Assembly: GCA_964352675.1 (NCBI GenBank) | Contig: CAYGSN010000007.1 | Coordinates: 15,170-79,169, forward strand | Direction: 5' to 3' | DNA length: 64,000 nt | DNA from: CAYGSN01 sp964352675 | GTDB lineage: Bacteria > Pseudomonadota > Alphaproteobacteria > Micavibrionales > Micavibrionaceae | Shown: one piece after another, positions 15,308 to 23,475 of the stretch | Numbering within the stretch: the first letter of the stretch is position 1 | How the letters are laid out: every line of letters begins with the position of its first letter | Translations under genes and position numbers: made by a program | Notes under the pieces: model-generated | The model's input: only the letters and a program-made list of their open reading frames with translations | Told to the model about the DNA's origin: nothing | Databases searched by the model: none

Positions 15308-16696
15308 ATGAGTGACATTTCAGAAATTGACTTCCAAACAAAAACAAAAAGCACAGGCGTGTGCCGCGTGGCGTATACGTTGAATAACCGCCAGCCGGTA
15401 TCCTGTACGATTATCGGTCAGGAGCCGCTGTTTTACATGGACTACCATATCGAAGACGAAGGCGAAGAAGCGTTGTTCGATGCGGCGGAGCTGGGCATTC
15501 TGGAGAATGAAATCCAGACATTGCAGCGCGAGATCGAACATTTCGATCGATTCGCAGCCGAGTTCTCGCAGGCGCCGGAGCAGCGCTTTGACGAATTTTT
15601 AGAAGATTCCGCTGCAATCACCAAAAAACGGGCAAACGGCAAGGCCATCAAGGGTGAAACAGGTGATATAGCGGAGGTGAAGACTGTCCTGGAGCAAAGC
15701 CGGATCGGCCGTGCTTATCTGGATTTCGCAGCAGAGCATAAGGTTGAGCTGTGCCTGTCGGGACAAGTTGCCGATGCGTATTACGATCGTGATTCGGGAA
15801 CAATTCTGGTGAATGGTGAGCTGAACTTCACCGATCAGGTCCTGTTGGCCGCGCGCGAATTGCGCCGCCACTGGCAGCACCGCAAAGGGGCGCTGATCCA
15901 GCCGATGTTGTTCCATCCGGATAATGCAATTTTGGTCAACCGCGCACAGGTTGCTGATCTGGTTGTATCCATGATTCGCATTGCCTGGGAATTACAGCTG
16001 GGCGGCGAGAAAAGAATTTGGGAAAGAATCGAGAATTCTTCTATGGGCGATCTGGGCCGTGCCTTTGCACGCGAAGCCTTTAACGATTTTCGCACTATTA
16101 ACAATGGACAGGCTTCTGCCTCTGTTTTTGAAGCCTGGTTCCTGTCCGAGCGCTGTCAGTCGGAAGACAAGAAACTGATCAAGCAGATGTTGGCCGATTA
16201 CAAGGGCTATATGTTCGACCTGGAAGAGGCGAAAACGTCGATCACGCCGACACTTATTGCCGCGTTAGGTGAGATGCCGTTCGGCAAAAATTACCTTGCT
16301 GCACACACAATGACCATCATGGAAGACCCGATCTTTACGGATGTACGGGATCGCTCCAACGCGAATTTCCTATGGTTTATAAAGTTTGAGCGGTCTTTTC
16401 GCGAAACGGAACAAGAGTTGCAACCCGGTTTGGACGCGCTGGCCGGTGACACCCGTCATCTGTCCTCTCAAGACAAAAATCAGGACGAACACAATGCAAC
16501 ACGCAAAACAGACATTCCCGTCTTTGGCGGATCTGCCGAAATTATATCGCTTTTTCCCGATGCCCCTGCGGACGCAGAATCTGGGGATAAATCAGGAAAA
16601 TCCGGCAAGCGTCTCTCGTCAAAATCCAAAATCAAACGAAATCAAAGTAAAGCGAGTGCGGATATCGTCTATCTGCGCCGCTGGTCCGGTGAATGA
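15308..16696 (+). CDS. large cytoplasmic protein, DUF6782-like (tentative)
   Basis: I associate this 462-residue protein, with limited confidence, with the DUF6782 group of putative inactive metallopeptidases. The central part reads GRAYLDFAAEHKVELCLS, AYYDRDSGTILVNGEL and AARELRRHWQHRKGAL; the last lies where a metallopeptidase would have its HExxH helix, but that motif is absent. The N-terminal third is a coiled-coil (ENEIQTLQREIEHFDRF) and the C-terminal 90 residues are low-complexity Lys/Ser-rich. The next gene encodes a protein of the same architecture. It lies before PPSR on the right of the proposed origin. Function unknown. Confidence 0.75.
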   Translation: MSDISEIDFQTKTKSTGVCRVAYTLNNRQPVSCTIIGQEPLFYMDYHIEDEGEEALFDAAELGILENEIQTLQREIEHFDRFAAEFSQAPEQRFDEFLEDSAAITKKRANGKAIKGETGDIAEVKTVLEQSRIGRAYLDFAAEHKVELCLSGQVADAYYDRDSGTILVNGELNFTDQVLLAARELRRHWQHRKGALIQPMLFHPDNAILVNRAQVADLVVSMIRIAWELQLGGEKRIWERIENSSMGDLGRAFAREAFNDFRTINNGQASASVFEAWFLSERCQSEDKKLIKQMLADYKGYMFDLEEAKTSITPTLIAALGEMPFGKNYLAAHTMTIMEDPIFTDVRDRSNANFLWFIKFERSFRETEQELQPGLDALAGDTRHLSSQDKNQDEHNATRKTDIPVFGGSAEIISLFPDAPADAESGDKSGKSGKRLSSKSKIKRNQSKASADIVYLRRWSGE

Positions 16697-16742
16697 TGCC
16701 GCGGCCAACGACTCTTTTGCAGAAGGGGGTTGGGTTAAAACC

Positions 16743-17864
16743 ATGAAGCCTGATGTCCCACAGAGACAGACCAAGTTAAGGCTCCGTATCCTGAGCGCCG
16801 CCCCGAAAACGCAGGGCGACGAAGATAGTGATCTGGATATTGAGCTGAATTCCTATGAAAACCCCGATATAGAGTATCTGACCGATTACTGGCCTCTGGC
16901 TGATCTTTACGGTATGGTACCGGAATTTGACGATCAGGGGCGCGCCTGCGAACCTGCGCTGGATACGCAACAGGAGATCCTGTCCTGGGCACTGTGTGTT
17001 CTGGCAGCCAGCCCGTCGGGCCGCGCTATGATTAAAGAAGCAATGAACGAGGGCTGGTGCGTTGGACTAGCCGATCTGCAGGGCAATGATTTCCATTTGG
17101 ATGTGCCCGGAAGCTTGATGCTGCTAGACGATAACGGATTGTTGCCCGGTGCTTTGGGCCGGTCTGCTTATTTCCGGCATATGATTCTGGTTGCCCTTAT
17201 ACGCGCTTTGCGCGATGTCTGGCAGGAAAAGCGTCATGGCGGGTTTGATGAGGATTACGGCCCGGAATCAATTTTGATGCTGGAGCGTGTGCGTGCCGCC
17301 GATTGCGACGTGATGGGGATTTTAGCGGCCTGGGAGCTGCGCTCGGAAGGCTATGGCGATTTATGGCGCCACATTATCGGATCCGATCAGGGTGATATGG
17401 CGATGGTATTTTCCACGCATCTGGAGCGCGATCCATCCTCACAATTTACCGGAAACGCACTGGCCAGTGCGTTTAAGCAGTGGTACCAGTCTCCGGCGCG
17501 GGTGAATGCTTGCGACCATGAAACATTGGAATATCTTGACGAAGTGGTACAGGTAACCCGGGAATCCGGCAGTTTGGACAATCCGTTTGGAGATCGGGTT
17601 TTGAAGCCTCTGGCAGTGGAAATTCTATCCTGTTTGCCTGATAAAACAGCGTATTTGCGGGGGCGGGGCGGAGATGTCCTGAGCGATCCTCTTTATTCTG
17701 GTATGTGCGATGAGATCAATCAGAGCCATTTGTTGCAGATCATGCACGACCTGAATGTCGTATTCGTGCAGGGGGTGGGCTTTAGCAACCGCAGCCTGGC
17801 CTCAAAAATATTCCCAAACGGCGAATTTACCCCGGAATTTGAAGGCAGCCGCAGCGAATCATAA
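16743..17864 (+). CDS. paralog-like partner of the gene at 15308, 373 aa
   Basis: The core resembles the preceding product: SGRAMIKEAMNEGWCVGLAD, LMLLDDNGLLPGAL, VALIRALRDVWQEKRHGG and MGILAAWELRSEGYGDLWRH line up with its LDFAAEHKVELCLS, TILVNGEL, AARELRRHWQHRKG and IRIAWELQLGGEKRIWER. No HExxH is present. I start it at the ATG at 16743 after a GGGGG run; a GTG at 16689, overlapping the previous stop, is an alternative that would couple the two. Long stretches upstream are open only because they read through the neighbour. Function unknown; the pair probably works together. Confidence 0.7.
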   Translation: MKPDVPQRQTKLRLRILSAAPKTQGDEDSDLDIELNSYENPDIEYLTDYWPLADLYGMVPEFDDQGRACEPALDTQQEILSWALCVLAASPSGRAMIKEAMNEGWCVGLADLQGNDFHLDVPGSLMLLDDNGLLPGALGRSAYFRHMILVALIRALRDVWQEKRHGGFDEDYGPESILMLERVRAADCDVMGILAAWELRSEGYGDLWRHIIGSDQGDMAMVFSTHLERDPSSQFTGNALASAFKQWYQSPARVNACDHETLEYLDEVVQVTRESGSLDNPFGDRVLKPLAVEILSCLPDKTAYLRGRGGDVLSDPLYSGMCDEINQSHLLQIMHDLNVVFVQGVGFSNRSLASKIFPNGEFTPEFEGSRSES

Positions 17865-17876
17865 AATCTTACGAGA

Positions 17877-17895
17877 CATGTTGTAAACCAACATG
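17877..17895. repeat. inverted repeat CATGTTG-TAAAC-CAACATG before PPSR
   Basis: A 7-bp stem with a 5-nt loop, 13 bp after the previous stop and 61 bp before the PPSR start. No T-run follows, so a terminator is unlikely; an operator or leader hairpin is possible. Confidence 0.35.
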
Positions 17896-17955
17896 GACAT
17901 TGCCCCGATTTTTGCGTAAGTCTTGAGGCAGGCAAGCGCACAGGGGGCAATTTCT

Positions 17956-18822
17956 ATGGTAAAAAAGCCGAAATCCTTTCATCTCCATTTGATTTCAGAC
18001 GCCAGCGGCACCACACTGCTGGGCCTTGCGCGCGCTTGTCTGGCGCAGTTTAAGGGGGTGGAGCCGAATCAGAAATTCTGGCCGTTGGTACGCACGGCGC
18101 GGCAGCTGGACCGGGTGATTGCGCAAATTGAAAAAATTCCCGGCCCGGTGATTTTTACGCTGGTGGATGAAAAGTTGCGCACGCGGTTGCAAAGCCGCTG
18201 TGATGAGCTGGGGGTGCCTTGCGTGTCTGTGTTGGACCCGATTATGCGCTCACTTTCTTCCTATCTGGGTAAGCCTGCAAAGGGGATTCCGGGCTTGCAG
18301 CATGCCATGGATGACGCCTATTTCCAGCGCGTTTCCGCGATAGACTTTGCCTTGCGCTATGACGATGGGAAGACGCTGGAGGGGTTGCGTGAGGCGGATG
18401 TGATTTTGGTCGGCGTATCGCGGACCTCCAAAACTCCGACCTCAATTTTTTTGGCGCGGCGGGGGATTAAGGTCGCCAATATTCCATTGGTGCCCGGCGT
18501 TGAAATTCCAGAGAAAAAATTCAAGCAAGAAAAGCCGTTTTATGTGGGCTTAACGGCTGCCCCTGCGCGTTTGGCGGAATTGCGACGCTCACGCCTTAAG
18601 GCAAAAAATGCGAAAACGGGGAAGACTCAGGAAAATAACGCCTATCTGGATGAAGAAAAAATCGAGGAAGAGGTGCGCGATGCGCGCAAATTATTCGCAA
18701 AATATGATTGGCCCGTGATCAATGTGACCAAGCGCTCGATCGAGGAGACTTCGGCCGAGATCATGGCTTTGCTGCAGGTGCACCGAGAAAAGGCCGCCAA
18801 GAAAGACGGAGAAGAAGAATGA
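17956..18822 (+). CDS. pyruvate, phosphate dikinase regulatory protein (PPSR)
   Basis: Bifunctional kinase and pyrophosphorylase that switches pyruvate phosphate dikinase or PEP synthetase off and on by ADP-dependent phosphorylation and phosphate-dependent reversal. The 288 residues equal the family length. Hallmarks are HLISDASGTT at the N-terminus, and VSRTSKTPTS, the nucleotide-binding loop, around residue 155; NIPLVPGVEIP follows. The ATG at 17956 (MVKKPKSFHLHLISDA) fits better than an upstream one. This is the gene named RP001 in Rickettsia, and the hemE-RP001 interval holds the origin in Caulobacter. Its stop overlaps the maf start (ATGA). Confidence 0.95.
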   Translation: MVKKPKSFHLHLISDASGTTLLGLARACLAQFKGVEPNQKFWPLVRTARQLDRVIAQIEKIPGPVIFTLVDEKLRTRLQSRCDELGVPCVSVLDPIMRSLSSYLGKPAKGIPGLQHAMDDAYFQRVSAIDFALRYDDGKTLEGLREADVILVGVSRTSKTPTSIFLARRGIKVANIPLVPGVEIPEKKFKQEKPFYVGLTAAPARLAELRRSRLKAKNAKTGKTQENNAYLDEEKIEEEVRDARKLFAKYDWPVINVTKRSIEETSAEIMALLQVHREKAAKKDGEEE

Positions 18823-19412
18823 GCATTATTCTGGCATCGGGCAGCCGCGCACGGAGGACAATGCTGGAAAATGCGGGATTGCAGTTCCAGGTCTGTCCGG
18901 CTGATATAGATGAGGCTGAAATATTGCACCGCTTGCAGCAAAAAAATGCTGCGCCTGAAGAGATTGCACAAATTCTGGCGCAGGAAAAAGCCGCCAGCGT
19001 ATCACGTGAAAACCGAGATATTCTGGTGATTGGTGGGGATCAAATCTTGACGCTGAACGATCAGATTTTTACAAAAGCGCCGGATAAAAATGCTGCGCTT
19101 GAAAAGCTGAAAACGCTGCGGGGGAAAACGCATTATCTTGTGTCTGCGATCTGTGTGTGCAGGGATGGTGAGGTGCTGTGGCAGCATGTCGATCGCTCCA
19201 TCCTGACGATGCATGATTTTGACGATGCGTTTTTGGAGGCCTATGCCGAGCGCGCCGGGGATGCTTTAACGCGGGCTGTGGGAGCATACGAACTGGAAGC
19301 GGCGGGAAGCTGGCTTTTTGAAAAAGTGGAGGGTGATTTTTTCACGGTGCTCGGCATGCCGCTTTTGCCGCTTTTAAAATATTTACGGGAAGAGCAGGGG
19401 GCGCCGCTATGA
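18819..19412 (+). CDS. maf: Maf-family nucleoside triphosphate pyrophosphatase
   Basis: Cytoplasmic dTTP/UTP or 7-methyl-GTP pyrophosphatase of the Maf/Ham1 fold, which clears unusual nucleotides and has been linked to septum formation. The 197 residues match the family. Seen are ILASGSRARRTMLENAGL (the SxSPRR-like loop), IVGGDQ-type DQILTLND and EKLKTLRGKTHYLVSAICV, and the conserved GAYELEAAGSWLFEKVEGDF near the end. The start codon overlaps the PPSR stop by 4 bp and its stop overlaps aroE in the same way, giving a coupled string PPSR-maf-aroE-coaE. Confidence 0.93.
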   Translation: MSIILASGSRARRTMLENAGLQFQVCPADIDEAEILHRLQQKNAAPEEIAQILAQEKAASVSRENRDILVIGGDQILTLNDQIFTKAPDKNAALEKLKTLRGKTHYLVSAICVCRDGEVLWQHVDRSILTMHDFDDAFLEAYAERAGDALTRAVGAYELEAAGSWLFEKVEGDFFTVLGMPLLPLLKYLREEQGAPL

Positions 19413-20245
19413 GCAAGAAAGCGATCAGGGCGGGCGTAATCGGCTTCCCGGTCGGTCATAGCAAATCGCCGCTGATTCACAATACATGGATTAAGAGGAT
19501 GGCGCTGGCCGGTGAGTATGATGCGATTGAAATTCCGCCCAGCGAGTTTACACGCGAAAGTCTGGATACGCTGGTTTCAGGGGGGTATAGCGGATTTAAC
19601 CTGACGATTCCTCACAAGGAAACCGGATATGATTTTTGCGATGATCTGGATGATATCGCTTTGGCCGTACAGGCGGTGAATACGATTTTTGTGAAGGATG
19701 GAAAGCTGCATGGTACGAATACAGATGTTTACGGTTTTGTGCAGAGCCTGAAGAATGCAGCGCCCGATTACGATGTTGCCTCGGCACCGGCTATCGTGTT
19801 GGGTGCGGGTGGAGCGGCACGGGCGGCCGTCCACGGATTGCTGCAGGAGGGTGCACCCGAGGTGCGGTTGTTCAACCGTTTGCGCGAGAAGGCGGAGTTG
19901 GTTGCGGAAAGCAGCGCCGATCCATCGCGGGTACGTGTGTTTGAGTGGGACAGGCGCAACGCGCAGGCGGGCAATAGCGGATTGGTAGTGAATGCAACGT
20001 CTTTGGGAATGAAGCGCCATGAACCGCTATTGATGGATTACCGGCAATTTTCACAAAGCGCGATTGTCTATGATATGATTTACGCACCGCCCGTAACCAA
20101 GTTCCTTGCCGATGCGAACAAGGCTGGTCTGCATACTGTGAATGGCGCAGGAATGTTGGCGTATCAGGCGGCGGCGGCGTTTGAAATCTGGTTTGGCAAA
20201 CGCCCTGTTGTGGATGAGGAGATTATAAATCTGGTGCTGGGATGA
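19409..20245 (+). CDS. aroE: shikimate dehydrogenase AroE
   Basis: Reduces 3-dehydroshikimate to shikimate with NADPH in aromatic amino acid synthesis. At 278 residues it is normal length. Substrate-binding motifs GFPVGHSKSPLIHN and FNLTIPHKE, with the catalytic Lys in the latter, then the Asp of HGTNTDVYG, and the nucleotide-binding loop LGAGGAARAA are all seen. VVNATSLGMK and NGAGMLAYQAAAAFEIWFG near the C-terminus are typical. It overlaps maf and coaE by 4 bp each. Confidence 0.97.
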   Translation: MSKKAIRAGVIGFPVGHSKSPLIHNTWIKRMALAGEYDAIEIPPSEFTRESLDTLVSGGYSGFNLTIPHKETGYDFCDDLDDIALAVQAVNTIFVKDGKLHGTNTDVYGFVQSLKNAAPDYDVASAPAIVLGAGGAARAAVHGLLQEGAPEVRLFNRLREKAELVAESSADPSRVRVFEWDRRNAQAGNSGLVVNATSLGMKRHEPLLMDYRQFSQSAIVYDMIYAPPVTKFLADANKAGLHTVNGAGMLAYQAAAAFEIWFGKRPVVDEEIINLVLG

Positions 20246-21015
20246 TTGTGATCGGATTGACAGGCTCTATTGCCATGGGAAAATCGACAGCTGCGCAAAT
20301 GCTGCAGCATTTAAAAGTACCCGTCCATGATTCAGATGCTGCAGTTCATAAGGCTTTACAGCCGGGCGAGACAGGAATGCGTGCTATTTTTGCAGCATTT
20401 CCCTATTTTGAATATCCTCAGATCTATAAGCGCAACAAAAAGGGCAGCCCGCGCATTTTAAACCGCAGCGCGCTGGGCGATGTTGTGTTTGCAAAGGACG
20501 AGGCCCGAAGCAGGCTGGAGAAAATTCTGCACCCGCTGGTGCATCAGGACCAGGTTGCGTTTCTGCGCAAGCACAGGGCGATGGGATGCCGGATTGTGGC
20601 GCTGGACATTCCGCTCTTGTTCGAGATCGGCGCCGAGGCTCTCTGCGATTATACGGTCGTTGTGAGCGCGCCTGCCGGCATTCAGCGCAGCCGTGTGTTA
20701 TTCCGCCCTGGCATGAGCGCGGAAAAGCTTTCTGGAATCCTGCAGCGCCAAATGCCGGATGGGGAAAAACGCGCACGCGCAGACTTTGTGGTGCAGACAG
20801 GGCTGGGCCGGGCGGTTACTATGAAACAAATCAGGCAGGTTTTGCACGAGATAAGATCCAGGGAATTCAATACCGAGAAAACGCAGCAAAAAGATGAAAG
20901 AGAGCGCAGCAAAAACAGCAGAGATCTTTGTCCATCTGAGGATAGAAGGGCCGGAAGCGTTGACCAGCGTACTGGATTCGCGCGGCATAAAACAGGATAT
21001 CGTTATAACGCCTGA
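20242..21015 (+). CDS. coaE: dephospho-CoA kinase CoaE, with long C-terminal extension
   Basis: Phosphorylates dephospho-CoA to coenzyme A. The P-loop GLTGSIAMGKST is at residues 5-16, and FPYFEYPQIYKRNKKGSPRI, HPLVHQDQVAFL and VALDIPLLFEIGAEALCD are typical. The family is about 200 residues, but this frame runs to 257. The extra stretch from about residue 205 (REFNTEKTQQKDERERSKN) is charged and overlaps the next gene by 122 bp in another frame. Either CoaE really has a tail here, or a frameshift or lost stop extended it. The catalytic part is complete. Confidence 0.9.
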   Translation: MIVIGLTGSIAMGKSTAAQMLQHLKVPVHDSDAAVHKALQPGETGMRAIFAAFPYFEYPQIYKRNKKGSPRILNRSALGDVVFAKDEARSRLEKILHPLVHQDQVAFLRKHRAMGCRIVALDIPLLFEIGAEALCDYTVVVSAPAGIQRSRVLFRPGMSAEKLSGILQRQMPDGEKRARADFVVQTGLGRAVTMKQIRQVLHEIRSREFNTEKTQQKDERERSKNSRDLCPSEDRRAGSVDQRTGFARHKTGYRYNA

Positions 21016-21622
21016 GGCGGATTTTGCGGCGCTTGACCCACTGGCCGCAGATTTGTTAATCATCATGGGCGGGTCTATGGGCGTTTATGAAGCTGCGGAT
21101 TATCCTTTCATTACAAGCGAAATAGAATATGTGCGAAGGCGTCTGGCGGCCGGTTTGCCCGTCTTGGGGATTTGTCTGGGCGCGCAGATTATGGCCGCCG
21201 CGTTGGGGTCCGAGGTTTACAAAGGCCTGAACGGTCAGGAGATCGGCTGGCATGATATCACCGTAAGCGATGAAGGCCAGAAGCATGCGGTGCGGCATCT
21301 GGACAAAGCCACGACCTGTATGATGCATTGGCACGGTGATACGTTTGATTTGCCGGACCGCGCGCGTTTGTTGGCTTCATCACAAAAATATACAAACCAG
21401 ATTTTTAGCTACGGTAAAAACGCACTGGCGATTCAGTCGCACCCGGAGGTGCGCGCAGAGCAGCTGGAAAAATGGTATGAAAGCTTTGCCGATGATCTTG
21501 ATAATGAAACACGAGGGCTGGATGAGAGTCGCATTCGCGCCGATACAGAAAAATATCTGACGACTCTCAACAGACAGACAGAACTTTTTTTCAATGAATG
21601 GCTGGATAGTATCGGGCTGTAG
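20894..21622 (+). CDS. class I glutamine amidotransferase-like protein
   Basis: A stand-alone GATase of 242 residues, of the GMP-synthase-like type. The nucleophile elbow GICLGAQ has Cys94, and QSHPEV gives His183 and Glu185, so the triad is complete. GGSMGVYEAADYPFITSE is the loop found in this subgroup, whose members include enzymes that transfer ammonia in unknown reactions. The start overlaps the coaE tail by 122 bp out of frame; the N-terminal stretch (EIFVHLRIEGPEALTSVL) is needed for the fold, so the overlap looks real. The ribosome site is weak. A synthetase partner is not in this window. Confidence 0.85.
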   Translation: MKESAAKTAEIFVHLRIEGPEALTSVLDSRGIKQDIVITPEADFAALDPLAADLLIIMGGSMGVYEAADYPFITSEIEYVRRRLAAGLPVLGICLGAQIMAAALGSEVYKGLNGQEIGWHDITVSDEGQKHAVRHLDKATTCMMHWHGDTFDLPDRARLLASSQKYTNQIFSYGKNALAIQSHPEVRAEQLEKWYESFADDLDNETRGLDESRIRADTEKYLTTLNRQTELFFNEWLDSIGL

Positions 21623-21639
21623 GGTATAGAATCGCAGAT

Positions 21640-22332
21640 ATGAAAGAAGTCGTACTTGATACAGAGACAACAGGGTTCGACCCGGAAGATGGGCACAAGA
21701 TCGTTGAGATCGGCTGTGTAGAGCTGGAAAACCATGTGCCCACGGGGCGGCATTTGCAGCTCTATATAAACCCGGAGCGGGACATTCCGGCCGAGGCCAC
21801 GGCCGTGCACGGCATCACGAACGAATTTGTTGCCGATAAGCCGGTTTTTTCACAGATTTATACGGAGTTTCTGGATTTTATCGCGGATAGCACGCTTGTG
21901 ATTCACAATGCCGAATTTGATATGAAGTTCCTGAATGCTGAATTGAAATCAGTCGGGCATCCTGCCCTGCCCTGGAGCCGCGCTGTAGATACGCTGGCGA
22001 TTGCGCGGAAGAAGTTCCCCGGAAGCCCCGCCAATTTGGATGCGCTGTGCCGCCGGTTCGGAATTGACAACACCGAGCGCACATTTCACGGCGCGCTTTT
22101 GGACTCCGAATTATTGGCGGAAGTTTATCTGGAGCTTTTGGGCGGGCGGCAACATGGCTTGGGCCTATCGGCATTGACGGGTGCGGCCGGGCAAGGCGCA
22201 GCGGCGAAAGTGCAGATTGAGCGTAAATACCGCGAAGCGCGTATTTTTACGCCAAGCGCCGAGGAGCTGACTGCGCATCAGGAGCTGGTTGCGGCGTTAA
22301 AAGATTCCCTGTGGGAGAAGAAGAGCGTCTAG
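21640..22332 (+). CDS. dnaQ: DNA polymerase III epsilon subunit DnaQ
   Basis: 3'-5' proofreading exonuclease of the replicative polymerase. The N-terminal ExoI motif LDTETTG provides Asp7 and Glu9; ExoII lies at VIHNAEFDMKFL and ExoIII at HGALLDSELLAEVY with the catalytic His and Asp, making a DEDDh enzyme. The 230 residues match the usual alphaproteobacterial size, and the C-terminal part (EELTAHQELVAALKDSLW) would bind the alpha subunit. It lies 17 bp after the amidotransferase and its stop overlaps the secB stop (convergent). Confidence 0.96.
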   Translation: MKEVVLDTETTGFDPEDGHKIVEIGCVELENHVPTGRHLQLYINPERDIPAEATAVHGITNEFVADKPVFSQIYTEFLDFIADSTLVIHNAEFDMKFLNAELKSVGHPALPWSRAVDTLAIARKKFPGSPANLDALCRRFGIDNTERTFHGALLDSELLAEVYLELLGGRQHGLGLSALTGAAGQGAAAKVQIERKYREARIFTPSAEELTAHQELVAALKDSLWEKKSV

Positions 22333-22859
22333 TTCTTCGCAGCTTCCTGCGCTTCTTCCTGCGCCTTTTTGATATCTTCGCCGAAACGCTGCATGTATAG
22401 CGCATGGAAATCCACCGGGTTCAGGTAAAGCGGGGGATATCCGCCCTGCTGTGTAACCTCGCTGAGGATCTGGCGCACAAAGGGAAAGGCCATTCTCGGT
22501 ATTTCAATCAGGAGCAGCGGGTGATGATTGTCTTCCGGGACGCTTTCCCCGATCGTGACCAGCATGCCGTATTGCATTTCCACCATGAACATGACGGCTT
22601 CGCCGCGCTTGGCTGTGGCCTGCGCGTTTAATACCACTTCATACAGGTTGGGCAGTCCTTTGGACTGGTCTTCCGGCAACTTACGGGCATCCATGCCGAT
22701 ATTCACATCAATGTCGGGCTGATCGCCGGAGGGGCGCAGTGTGTCGGGCGCATTCGGGTTCTCAAAGGACAGGTCGCGGATATATTGCGTATGCACGGTT
22801 ATCGGCAGGCCCTGTGCCGCGACATTTTCTGCCTGTTCAGGTTTCTTTTTCTCACTCAT
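22329..22859 (-). CDS. secB: protein-export chaperone SecB
   Basis: Cytoplasmic tetrameric chaperone that holds precursors unfolded and hands them to SecA. The 176 residues fit the family. ITVHTQYIRDLSFENPNAPD is the SecB N-terminal strand with the ring-forming residues; IPRMAFPFVRQILSEVTQQG and GYPPLYLNPVDFHALYMQ are the conserved C-terminal parts. It overlaps fxsA (upstream on the same strand) by 4 bp. dnaQ and secB converge with a 4-bp stop overlap, an arrangement also known in other Alphaproteobacteria. Confidence 0.97.
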   Translation of the reverse strand: MSEKKKPEQAENVAAQGLPITVHTQYIRDLSFENPNAPDTLRPSGDQPDIDVNIGMDARKLPEDQSKGLPNLYEVVLNAQATAKRGEAVMFMVEMQYGMLVTIGESVPEDNHHPLLLIEIPRMAFPFVRQILSEVTQQGGYPPLYLNPVDFHALYMQRFGEDIKKAQEEAQEAAKN

Positions 22860-23332
22860 TCTTTGTACTCATTTGGTTTTTCTAATGTTTCCGGCCCATC
22901 TTCCACTCTTTCATATTCCGCGTCAAGAGCGCCGGGGTCACGAATATGTGTGCCGCCCTGTGTGTACCCAGTGGTTTCCACCGTCCAGCTGGTGTGGTTT
23001 TTCATCAGGGTCTTTAGGGTGTTGCGCACAGGCGGCACCAGGAGCAAAAAGCCCAGAGTGTCGGTCACAAAGCCCGGTGTGATCAGGAGCGCTCCGGCGG
23101 CAACAAGACAAAACCCGTCGAAAATCTCGCCGAGGGGAATCTTGCCCGCATCCATGGCGATTTTCATCGCCAGCAGGGTCTGCAGCCCCTGATGACGGAC
23201 TATCGCCCCGCCGATTATTGCGGTTATGAAGGCCAGCATCAGGGTGGTCAATATGCCGATATGCTCGCCAACGGCCATAAAAACCATAATCTCTATGAAT
23301 GGAATCGCGATAAAAATCAGAAAAAACGGCAC
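22856..23332 (-). CDS. fxsA: FxsA family membrane protein
   Basis: Small inner-membrane protein; the E. coli member affects exclusion of phage T7 by the F plasmid, but the physiological role is not known. The 158 residues begin MPFFLIFIAIPFIEIMVFMA, then GILTTLMLAFITAIIGGAIV and the third hydrophobic segment ILPLGEIF-type GFCLVAAGALLITPGFVTDT, with the conserved GALLITPGFVTDTLGFLLL. The hydrophilic C-terminal part is acidic. It is translationally coupled to secB and faces the Tim44-like gene across a 143-bp gap. Confidence 0.9.
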   Translation of the reverse strand: MPFFLIFIAIPFIEIMVFMAVGEHIGILTTLMLAFITAIIGGAIVRHQGLQTLLAMKIAMDAGKIPLGEIFDGFCLVAAGALLITPGFVTDTLGFLLLVPPVRNTLKTLMKNHTSWTVETTGYTQGGTHIRDPGALDAEYERVEDGPETLEKPNEYKE

Positions 23333-23475
23333 GTTAATTTATCCTTTTGCCCTTGTTATTCGCGGGTTCTAAACTATTGTAATGTTGTATATAGTGCGAC
23401 ATTGATGCGAACTATGATAGAATTAAGGTGTAAAGTCAAAAAACCATTGTTGAAGCACAATAGAAAGGGCGCGTT

